This document shows positions 1 through 5,688 of a stretch of DNA of 5,870 nucleotides, in pieces (within the stretch, counting starts at the first letter, position 1; each line of letters opens with the position of its first letter). The translations under genes were made by a program, and so were the position numbers. Source of the DNA: Atribacterota bacterium (GTDB taxonomy: Bacteria > Atribacterota > Phoenicimicrobiia > Phoenicimicrobiales > Stramentimicrobiaceae); the NCBI GenBank assembly GCA_028696495.1, contig JAQVGY010000052.1, positions 1-5,870 on the forward strand, given 5' to 3'. The notes beneath the pieces are model-generated. The model saw only the letters and a program-made list of their open reading frames with translations. It searched no databases and was not told the origin of the DNA.

Positions 1-63
1 ATTGCCATAGCAAAGGAAATAGAAACAGGTGGTATTTTCTACAGCACAGCCGTTACAAAATAA
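1..63 (+). CDS. C-terminal end of an unidentified upstream gene (partial)
   Basis: Frame 1 is open from the window edge to a TAA at 61-63 and reads IAIAKEIETGGIFYSTAVTK. The composition looks like ordinary protein, and the stop falls just where the next gene begins, so I take it as the tail of a real gene cut by the window. I do not recognise the family. If real, it overlaps the GTG start of the phosphatase-like gene by 35 bases, which would suggest translational coupling in one operon. With only 20 codons, a chance open frame cannot be excluded. Confidence 0.45.
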   Translation: MAIAKEIETGGIFYSTAVTK

Positions 64-1780
64 AAAGTATAAATTAAAACAGGAACAGCATCCATCTTTA
101 GTTGTACAAAAAAGAGCCTATTCCTGCTTATTCATTTTCTTCACAGTGCTATTTCTATTATTATTTCTCTCTCTTTCTTTTGCTGCTCAGACAAACAGCG
201 ATACAAATCCAAAATTTCTTATTGTCCATTTAGATGCAGTCTCTTCACCTAATTTTTTCCAATATATGGATGAGGGATATTTGCCTCACTTAAAAGAGTT
301 TTTTGGAGAAGGAAATATTATTAAATATGGTCTAAGCCTATTTTTTGGTGGAACCGAGATGATATATCCCAGACTTAAAAAAGGTCTTGGTAATGAAGTG
401 GGAGAGAGTGTGGGCTGGGGTTATTATGACCGTGAGAAAGACCGGGTGGTATCAGATATAAAAACGTTTTCGCATATGTTTTCCTCCATTCCTCGTAGGG
501 CCAGAGCCAGTATTATATATGGAATTCCCTTTTTCGATAACCTAATGTTTCTACCTATACTCAATATTCCTCAATTATTAGATACCTATGGGGTAATTGA
601 ACTGCTCTGGTTTGCAACCGATGCTACCGGGCATGCCCTGAATGAAAAAATATATTTAAACAGTATACGCAGGTTCGACCGTTATTTTGGCAGATTGGTG
701 AAAAATTTAAATACAAATGAAGTTAATATTATTATATATAGTGACCATGGAATGTCTTTTGATAACGAAATATATATTAACCATGTTCCATTAATTAAAA
801 ACGTAGTTGGAGATGGACTTCGGGCATTTCTTTTCCCTAATGTATATCTAAAAGATATAAATTTAAAGGATTATTATGCTCAAAAAATTATTGAAGAGAC
901 CGAAATAGATTTTACTTTTTATAAAAAAGAAGATAATCCGAAGTATGTAGTCGGATATTCTACCTCTGCCAAAATAGTTTTTGAGGAGAATGAAGATGGC
1001 AGGGTAAGATATCTCTATGAAGGCGATGATGTTTTTGATTATTACAAAGATGGATATCGTGGCCAGTGGTTAACTGATTTAGAATGGCTTTCTCTGACCA
1101 GGGATAGTAAATATCCTGCAGTTCCGCCCAATATTTTTAGATTCCTTTCCAATAAAAACTCAGGAGATATTATTCTGGTAGTAAATCCACCCAAAATAAT
1201 TCATACTATGCTCAATTACTCTGCCAATCATCATGGGATAACTAATACTGACCTTTTAGTCCCAATATTGCTTCGAGGAAAGGAATTAGACCATCTCTAT
1301 GATAGAGAGGAGATGTGGCTGCATACCCTTTTTACCAGTATTCCAACTCTAAGCTTTGATAATATTGAACCGAAAAGAGAAAAGAACAGCCTTTCTTTAT
1401 GGGGCAGTGCCAGTGAAGAGAACAATTATGGTTTTCAATTATCACTTTCTCCGGCGTATCGCTGGAATGTTGTCTTACGATATGAACAGGAAATCGGTAA
1501 GGGCTGGTTTGAATATGATGTATACAGCTCCTATGTGGTTAGATTGTGGGCTGGTGCAGGGCTGCAGTATCAGTTTGAAGAGAGCAGTTTAGAGCCCTTT
1601 CTCAATTCTCGCCTGCAGATGGATTTTGGAAAGATACAGTTTAATTACGGTGGGCAGGTTAATTTGAATAATTTAAAAGAATGGCAGGAAAATCGCAAAG
1701 AAATCCTCCTGCGGGTTAATGATAAATTATCCTTAAACTGGCAGATGCCCAATCGTTTTGGCTTCACTATTTCCTGGTAA
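29..1780 (+). CDS. Exported alkaline-phosphatase-superfamily hydrolase with C-terminal beta-barrel-like domain
   Basis: A 583-residue protein. Residues 33-53 form one strong hydrophobic segment after a lysine-rich stretch, with a plausible signal peptidase site near S50-F51-A52, so export is likely. Residues about 60-420 match the phosphodiesterase/nucleotide pyrophosphatase branch of the alkaline phosphatase superfamily. Seen in order are D69 in HLDA, T109 in GGTE (likely nucleophile), D198 and H202 in DATGH, D239-H240 in SDHG, and H402 in HHGI. This is the full two-metal ligand set of that branch, so an active hydrolase of phosphate mono- or diesters is likely; the substrate is unknown. Residues about 455-583 show roughly eight amphipathic beta strands and end in F-T-I-S-W, resembling an outer-membrane barrel. 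The GTG start at 29 is the only usable start before the hydrophobic segment. A weak AAAGGA lies at 12-17. No clear intrinsic terminator follows, and 1781-1889 holds nothing else I recognise. Confidence 0.85.
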   Translation: MVFSTAQPLQNKKYKLKQEQHPSLVVQKRAYSCLFIFFTVLFLLLFLSLSFAAQTNSDTNPKFLIVHLDAVSSPNFFQYMDEGYLPHLKEFFGEGNIIKYGLSLFFGGTEMIYPRLKKGLGNEVGESVGWGYYDREKDRVVSDIKTFSHMFSSIPRRARASIIYGIPFFDNLMFLPILNIPQLLDTYGVIELLWFATDATGHALNEKIYLNSIRRFDRYFGRLVKNLNTNEVNIIIYSDHGMSFDNEIYINHVPLIKNVVGDGLRAFLFPNVYLKDINLKDYYAQKIIEETEIDFTFYKKEDNPKYVVGYSTSAKIVFEENEDGRVRYLYEGDDVFDYYKDGYRGQWLTDLEWLSLTRDSKYPAVPPNIFRFLSNKNSGDIILVVNPPKIIHTMLNYSANHHGITNTDLLVPILLRGKELDHLYDREEMWLHTLFTSIPTLSFDNIEPKREKNSLSLWGSASEENNYGFQLSLSPAYRWNVVLRYEQEIGKGWFEYDVYSSYVVRLWAGAGLQYQFEESSLEPFLNSRLQMDFGKIQFNYGGQVNLNNLKEWQENRKEILLRVNDKLSLNWQMPNRFGFTISW

Positions 1781-1889
1781 AGAGCACTTCCCTTATAGGC
1801 TTATAGATAAGACAGAGTAATCCTCCCACTGAATCCTTTAGCATGTATCAGCTATTAAGACAAGCTATAAAAATTATTTCAAAAAATAT

Positions 1890-1918
1890 TTGACAAAATG
1901 AAAACATTCCTTTATTAT
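1890..1918 (+). promoter_or_regulatory. Sigma-A/sigma-70 type promoter of the arg operon
   Basis: A perfect -35 box TTGACA at 1890-1895 is followed, after exactly 17 bases, by TATTAT at 1913-1918. This places the transcription start near 1925, just before the T-box leader begins. It is the only convincing promoter in the gap before argC. It implies that the arginine genes are transcribed separately from the phosphatase-like gene, although readthrough from upstream remains possible because I see no terminator between them. Confidence 0.85.
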
Positions 1919-1927
1919 TATGCTCAA

Positions 1928-1945
1928 AATGAATAAAGATTCCAG
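1928..1945 (+). promoter_or_regulatory. Candidate ArgR/AhrC operator (ARG box) at the transcription start
   Basis: The 18-mer AATGAATAAAGATTCCAG contains TGAAT, four bases, then ATTCC. This is close to the ARG-box pattern TGAAT-WWWW-ATTCA, and by my count 15 of 18 positions agree with the AhrC box of Bacillus as I remember it. It begins about 3 bases after the predicted start of transcription, where a bound repressor would block RNA polymerase. It also overlaps the 5' foot of T-box Stem I, so the bases may be conserved for either reason. No argR gene is in the window. Confidence 0.5.
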
Positions 1946-2139
1946 GTAGAAGTAAGTCTGACCGGAAACTACAGGCAGAGAGAGATAAGTATGGTGAAAA
2001 TATCTCAGTTCAGGTCAACTGAAAAGAAAACCATATAACCTTATACCGATTTTGAGATAAACAGGATGGTTACCTTTAAGAACCGTTAATGAGTGGGATA
2101 AGTTATTTATCCAATTTCAGGTGGCACCGCGAGTTCAGT

Positions 2140-2194
2140 CTCGTCCTTAAGACTACTTTTAAACATAGATAGTCAGGGACGAGATTTTTTGTTT
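2140..2194 (+). terminator. First T-box-controlled intrinsic terminator
   Basis: CTCGTCC (2140-2146) pairs with GGACGAG (2177-2183), and an inner helix pairs GACTA (2151-2155) with TAGTC (2170-2174). The stem is followed by six T residues at 2185-2190 and a further TTT. Its 5' arm is the same sequence used by the antiterminator, so the two structures exclude each other, as in standard T-box attenuation. Confidence 0.92.
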
Positions 2195-2236
2195 CAAATT
2201 GAATTGTAAACATCTGAATCTGCTTAAGCCATTATT

Positions 2237-2255
2237 GGTGAATAACTTATTCAAG
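2237..2255 (+). promoter_or_regulatory. ARG-box-like palindrome coinciding with the second Stem III
   Basis: GGTGAATAACTTATTCAAG holds two perfect half-sites, TGAAT and ATTCA, separated by five bases instead of the usual four. It lies about 309 bases downstream of the ARG-box candidate at the promoter. The same bases form the hairpin before the second T-box core, which alone could explain the palindrome. Binding by ArgR is therefore possible but unproven, and the extra base in the spacer argues against a standard site. Confidence 0.3.
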
Positions 2256-2347
2256 GTGGGTGGCACCGCGAGAGACTTATATTAAACTTATATCTCGTCC
2301 CTTCAAGATAATATGTTATATTAAAGTTATCCGGGACGAGATTTTTT
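2239..2347 (+). promoter_or_regulatory. Second, partial T-box module lacking Stem I and specifier
   Basis: A second T-box core lies 139 bases after the first: GGTGGCACCGCGAG at 2259-2272 repeats 2120-2133 exactly, including the UGGC bulge (2261-2264). A Stem III-like hairpin, TGAATA (2239-2244) with TATTCA (2248-2253), stands directly before it, as in a full leader. The antiterminator would pair GGG (2258-2260) with CCC (2299-2301) and CGAGA (2269-2273) with TCTCG (2293-2297). Only about 44 bases (2195-2238) separate it from the first terminator, too few for a Stem I, and I see no AGAGA motif or specifier loop there. It may be a second termination gate that uses only the tRNA acceptor end, or that shares the upstream Stem I; both are inferences. 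Confidence 0.85.
2294..2347 (+). terminator. Second T-box-type intrinsic terminator
   Basis: CTCGTCCC (2294-2301) pairs perfectly with GGGACGAG (2333-2340), with an inner helix GATAA (2307-2311) and TTATC (2327-2331). Six T residues follow at 2342-2347. The 15 bases 2333-2347 are identical to 2176-2190 in the first terminator. It ends 43 bases before argC, so transcription must pass both terminators to reach the operon. Confidence 0.92.
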
Positions 2348-2390
2348 ATTCTTTTAAACACCTTGTTATATAGGGGAAAGGAGTTTTAAA

Positions 2391-3476
2391 ATGGGAAAAA
2401 TAAGAGTTAGCATTGTCGGGGCAACCGGTTATTCGGGAAAAGAATTAATTAGAATATTATTAAAACACCCTCAGATAGAATTGATGCATCTGGTCTCAGC
2501 CAGTTATGTTGGTCAGAATATCTGTGAAGTTTATCCTGAATTTACCAATCAACTGGACAAAGAGCTTGTAGCGCTTGATAGAGAAAAGATAGTACAGGAT
2601 TCTGATATAGCATTTACTGCCTTGCCACATAATGTTTCTCTCAATATTGTGCCAGAATTACTGGCTGCTAAAAGCCAGCTGAAAGTTATCGATTTAAGTG
2701 CCGATTTCCGGCTTAAGGATGCTCAAAATTATGCTAAATGGTATAAAAAAGAGCACAGTGAAGATAGCAGAGCATTATTGAAAGAGGCGGTATATGGATT
2801 GCCGGAATTATATAAAGAAGATATTAAGAGGGCAGTCCTGATAGCCAATCCGGGATGTTATCCCACCAGTGCCATATTAGGAATAGCCCCCTTATTGGCT
2901 GAAAATCTTGTGGAAACAAAAAATATAATCATTGATGCCAAATCGGGTACCAGCGGTGCCGGTAGAAAGCTATCTCTGGGCTTGCATTTCAGTGAGTGTA
3001 ATGAGAGTTTTAAGGCATATAAGACAACTATGCACAACCATATTCCTGAGATGGAACAGGAATTATCTTTGCTCTACAATTCCTGTCAGGGTAATAACGG
3101 GAAAAATAAAAATGGTAAAGAGAATAAAGAGATTATAATCTCTTTTACCCCACATCTCCTTCCTCTCAGCAGAGGAATCCTGTCTACCTGTTATCTAAAT
3201 TTGATTAAAGATTGTGATGAGCAGGATATTGTAGCTCTCTATGAGAAGTTTTATCATGGTGCACCCTTTGTCAGAATCTTTGAACCTCCAAATCTGCCGG
3301 AGGTACGTTTTGTACAATTGACCAATTATTGTGATATAGGATTTGCCCTTGATAGGAGAATGGGAATAATCAAGGTAATTTCGGTGATTGATAACCTGAC
3401 TAAAGGGGCATCAGGGCAGGCAATACAGAATATGAATATCATGTTTGATCTTCCAGAAGATATGGGGTTGGTATAA
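2391..3476 (+). CDS. argC: N-acetyl-gamma-glutamyl-phosphate reductase ArgC
   Basis: Cytoplasmic enzyme that reduces N-acetylglutamyl 5-phosphate to the semialdehyde with NADPH, the third step of arginine synthesis. The 361 residues show the nucleotide-binding GATGYSG at 10-16, the active-site ANPGCYPTS with Cys156, KSGTSGAGR at 184-192, HNHIPE at 215-220 with a likely catalytic His217, FTPHLLPLSRG at 252-262, and the closing KGASGQAIQNMNIM at 338-351. All key residues are present. The family is usually near 345 residues; the excess is a polar, Gly/Asn/Lys-rich stretch at about 232-246 that looks like a surface loop insert. The ATG follows AAAGGAG (2377-2383) by seven bases. It is the first gene after the T-box leader and is followed by argJ after 18 bases. 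Confidence 0.97.
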   Translation: MGKIRVSIVGATGYSGKELIRILLKHPQIELMHLVSASYVGQNICEVYPEFTNQLDKELVALDREKIVQDSDIAFTALPHNVSLNIVPELLAAKSQLKVIDLSADFRLKDAQNYAKWYKKEHSEDSRALLKEAVYGLPELYKEDIKRAVLIANPGCYPTSAILGIAPLLAENLVETKNIIIDAKSGTSGAGRKLSLGLHFSECNESFKAYKTTMHNHIPEMEQELSLLYNSCQGNNGKNKNGKENKEIIISFTPHLLPLSRGILSTCYLNLIKDCDEQDIVALYEKFYHGAPFVRIFEPPNLPEVRFVQLTNYCDIGFALDRRMGIIKVISVIDNLTKGASGQAIQNMNIMFDLPEDMGLV

Positions 3477-3479
3477 ACG

Positions 3480-3486
3480 AAAGGAG
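3480..3486 (+). promoter_or_regulatory. Ribosome binding site that fixes the argJ start
   Basis: AAAGGAG ends at 3486, eight bases before the ATG at 3495. The in-frame GTG at 3486 overlaps this site and has no other site upstream, so the ATG is the likely start. Confidence 0.85.
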
Positions 3487-3494
3487 TGATAAAA

Positions 3495-4727
3495 ATGAAT
3501 AATAGTAATGAGCAGAATAATTTAAAGATTATAAAAGAACAGGGTATAACCTATCCCAAAGGGTTTAAATCTGCCGGCATAAATAGTGGTATTAGAGTAA
3601 AGAGAAAAGATTTAGCTTTAATCTACTCCGAAAAAATTGCCAGTGCCGCTGCAGTTTATACCCAAAATAAATTTAAAGCAGCACCCCTCTGGGTCACCGA
3701 GGAAAATATGGCTCGTTCTGGTGGTAAATTGCAGGCAGTACTGGTAAATAGCGGGGTTGCCAATGCCTGTACCGGAGAGCAGGGATTACAAGATGCCCGG
3801 GAGACGGTTAAATATGTTTCGGAAAATCTGAATATTAAAGAAGAATATGTGGCAGTAACATCTACCGGGAAGATTGGAGAGTTCCTTCCCATGGACAAGA
3901 TGAAAGATGGGGTCAAAGAGGCGGTTGACAAATTAAGTGCAAAAGGTGGAGCTGATGCAGCTGAGGCAATATTGACCACAGATACCAGGAAAAAAGAGAT
4001 TGCCGTAAGTTTTGATTTGGATGGGCAGGAGATTAGAATTGGTGGAATTGCCAAAGGTTCGGGGATGATACACCCCAATATGGCTACCATGCTGGGCTTT
4101 ATTACTACTGATATTGCCATAGAAAGCAATCTTTTACAGGAAGCTTTGCAGTACGCCATAGCCAAAACCTTTAATATGATAAGTGTTGATGGTGACACCA
4201 GTACCAATGATATGGTGGTAGTGTTGGCCAATGGGCTGGCGGGTAATTCGCCCATTGTCGAAAAAAATAAAGATTATCACCAATTTAAAAATGCGCTGAA
4301 TATGGTAGCCGAATATCTGGCTAAAGAAATAGCCCGGGATGGAGAAGGGGCTACCAAACTTGTTGAGGCAGAAGTGCTGCATGCCATGACTGATAGTGAT
4401 GCAGTAAAAATCGCCAAAGCCGTTATAGGCTCCCTTTTAGTAAAGGCAGCTATTTATGGACATGACCCAAATTGGGGTCGGATATTTGCTGCGGCTGGTT
4501 ATTCTGGTGCACAAATTGATGTGGAAAAAGTTGACCTCTATTTAAAAGAAAAGATTGTTTCAGATGGTCAGCCATTGTCCTTTTCCAGAGAGTTAGTACG
4601 AAAATATCTGGAAGAATCTCCAGAGATAAAGATTGTGATTGATTTAAAACTGGGCGAAGGGAAAGCTACAGCCTGGGGGTGTGACCTCACTCATGAATAT
4701 ATTAATATTAATACTAAATACAGTTAG
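3495..4727 (+). CDS. argJ: Glutamate N-acetyltransferase / ornithine acetyltransferase ArgJ
   Basis: Transfers the acetyl group from N-acetylornithine to glutamate, releasing ornithine and closing the acetyl cycle; some members also use acetyl-CoA to make acetylglutamate, and sequence alone does not show which type this is. From the ATG at 3495 the protein has 410 residues, normal for the family. It contains the self-cleavage site KGSGMIHPNMATMLGF, where cutting before Thr198 yields alpha and beta chains and exposes the Thr nucleophile. TSTGKIGEFLPM near residue 122 carries the oxyanion-hole Thr-Gly. Also present are DGDTSTND near 232, ARDGEGATK near 280 and YGHDPNWGRI near 321. The C-terminus, CDLTHEYININTKYS, is typical. 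An in-frame GTG at 3486 would add three residues but lies in the ribosome binding site. argB follows after 23 bases from this start choice. Confidence 0.96.
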   Translation: MNNSNEQNNLKIIKEQGITYPKGFKSAGINSGIRVKRKDLALIYSEKIASAAAVYTQNKFKAAPLWVTEENMARSGGKLQAVLVNSGVANACTGEQGLQDARETVKYVSENLNIKEEYVAVTSTGKIGEFLPMDKMKDGVKEAVDKLSAKGGADAAEAILTTDTRKKEIAVSFDLDGQEIRIGGIAKGSGMIHPNMATMLGFITTDIAIESNLLQEALQYAIAKTFNMISVDGDTSTNDMVVVLANGLAGNSPIVEKNKDYHQFKNALNMVAEYLAKEIARDGEGATKLVEAEVLHAMTDSDAVKIAKAVIGSLLVKAAIYGHDPNWGRIFAAAGYSGAQIDVEKVDLYLKEKIVSDGQPLSFSRELVRKYLEESPEIKIVIDLKLGEGKATAWGCDLTHEYININTKYS

Positions 4728-4733
4728 CAAGAT

Positions 4734-4740
4734 AAAGGAG
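4734..4740 (+). promoter_or_regulatory. Ribosome binding site that decides the argB start
   Basis: AAAGGAG ends at 4740. The ATG at 4742 is only one base away, too close for normal initiation. The in-frame ATG at 4751 sits ten bases downstream and is the better candidate. Confidence 0.7.
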
Positions 4741-4750
4741 TATGGAAAAA

Positions 4751-5638
4751 ATGTTAAAAAATGATGTCTGGCGTGCGGATATTTTAGTAGAAGCACTGCC
4801 CTATATAAAAAAGTTCTGGAACAAAATCGTAGTGATTAAATATGGCGGCAGTGCTATGGAAGATAAGCAACTGGAAAAACAAATCATAAAAGATATAATC
4901 TTATTACGTTACATAGGTATGAAGCCGATAATTGTCCATGGCGGTGGACCTGAGATATCACAGGAGATGCTCAAACAGAAAAAGACTCCTCAGTTTATAA
5001 ATGGATTGAGAGTAACCGACCGTGATACCATGGATATAACAGAGATGGTTTTGACCGGCAAGATAAATACCCGTCTGGTAGCTGAGATTAATTTATGTAT
5101 CTTAGAAGACCAGGGGAATGGGATTAAGGGAATCGGTTTGAGCGGAGAAGATGCACAGCTACTCATGGTAAAAAAATATACTCAGATGGATTTAGGGTAT
5201 GTAGGCGAGATTATAAAGATAAATCCTGAAATATTGACTTTGCTTTTAGAAAAGGATTATATACCCGTTATTGCCACCATCGGTGTAGATACCAGCGGGG
5301 ATAGATTCAATATCAATGCCGATACGGTAGCAGGAGAGCTGGCAAATGTTTTAAAGGCGGAAAAACTAATTTTTCTCACCGATGTAGATGGAATATTAAG
5401 AGAATTAGGAAACGCTGATACTCTAATCAGCAGTATTAATGTTCAAGAAGCCAAAGAATTACTGGAATCAGGACAGATTCAGAAAGGTATGATTCCTAAA
5501 GTAAAATCTGCCTTAAGAGCTTTAGAGGGTGGGGTTAAAAAAGTTCATTTTATAAATGGAAAGCGTGCCCATTCCATTTTGTTGGAGATATTTACCGATA
5601 AGGGAATAGGGACCGAATTTGTTTCTGTCGATAATTAG
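4751..5638 (+). CDS. argB: Acetylglutamate kinase ArgB, arginine-sensitive type
   Basis: Phosphorylates N-acetylglutamate with ATP, the second and usually the controlled step of arginine synthesis. From the ATG at 4751 it has 295 residues (298 if the ATG at 4742 is used). Amino acid kinase motifs are complete: VIKYGGSAM near 28-36, IVHGGGPEIS near 61-70, GLRVTD near 85, GKINTRLV near 103, GLSGEDAQ near 129, NINADTVAGE near 187, FLTDVDGI near 208, and KGMIPK near 245. The N-terminal ADILVEALPYIKKF matches the extra helix that links hexamers in arginine-inhibited kinases. The C-terminal HSILLEIFTDKGIGTEF matches the arginine-site signature of that group. Feedback inhibition by arginine is therefore inferred. 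argD follows after a 50-base AT-rich gap with no terminator. Confidence 0.97.
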   Translation: MLKNDVWRADILVEALPYIKKFWNKIVVIKYGGSAMEDKQLEKQIIKDIILLRYIGMKPIIVHGGGPEISQEMLKQKKTPQFINGLRVTDRDTMDITEMVLTGKINTRLVAEINLCILEDQGNGIKGIGLSGEDAQLLMVKKYTQMDLGYVGEIIKINPEILTLLLEKDYIPVIATIGVDTSGDRFNINADTVAGELANVLKAEKLIFLTDVDGILRELGNADTLISSINVQEAKELLESGQIQKGMIPKVKSALRALEGGVKKVHFINGKRAHSILLEIFTDKGIGTEFVSVDN

Positions 5639-5676
5639 GAAAGTATTAATTATATGATAATATACAAAATATGAAG

Positions 5677-5682
5677 AGGAGG
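5677..5682 (+). promoter_or_regulatory. Ribosome binding site that fixes the argD start
   Basis: AGGAGG lies six bases before the ATG at 5689. An in-frame ATG at 5671 precedes this site, would translate through it, and has no ribosome binding site of its own, so it is not chosen. Confidence 0.85.
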
Positions 5683-5688
5683 AATAAT

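Larger units (their letters stand above)
1925..2194 (+). promoter_or_regulatory. T-box leader riboswitch, complete copy, probably sensing tRNA-Arg
   Basis: This is the leader RNA of the arg operon. Stem I is seen as AGT-c-TGACC (1955-1963) pairing with GGTCAACT (2013-2020). Its distal end has GAGATA (1982-1987) pairing with TATCTC (2001-2006), and the AGAGAGA motif and a GGTGAAA loop lie there. The specifier loop 3' strand is GAAAAGAAAACC at 2021-2032, and AGA at 2025-2027 would read arginine. A Stem II element is AACCAT (2029-2034) with ATGGTT (2066-2071). Stem III is GGATAA (2096-2101) with TTATCC (2107-2112). The T-box sequence AGGTGGCACCGCG lies at 2119-2131; its UGGC bulge (2122-2125) would pair with a tRNA ending GCCA. 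The antiterminator pairs AGG (2119-2121) with CCT (2145-2147) and CGAG (2130-2133) with CTCG (2140-2143). Uncharged tRNA would stabilise this form and permit transcription into argC. One G is missing relative to the usual AGGGTGG start. Confidence 0.93.

Noticed and set aside
1356..1592. Plus-strand open frame of 78 codons in another frame of the phosphatase-like gene
   Set aside because: It overlaps the coherent barrel-like reading of the main frame and has no start signals.
1792..1811. Possible terminator after the phosphatase-like gene (CTTAT with ATAAG)
   Set aside because: The stem is five weak pairs and no T tract follows.
2199..2235. Possible internal promoter before the second T-box module (TTGAAT or TTGTAA with CATTAT)
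   Set aside because: No pair of boxes has 16-18 base spacing; the best -10 candidate is about 20 bases from the -35 candidate.
2932..3138. Plus-strand open frame of 68 codons inside argC
   Set aside because: The argC frame contains conserved KSGTSGAGR and HNHIPE motifs over these bases; the other frame is a shadow.
3656..4255. Long open frame on the minus strand (199 codons)
   Set aside because: It lies wholly inside argJ, whose motifs run through the same bases; it has no ribosome binding site and its translation shows no recognisable family.
4134..4382. Second minus-strand open frame inside argJ
   Set aside because: Same argument: opposite a strongly conserved gene, with no independent support.
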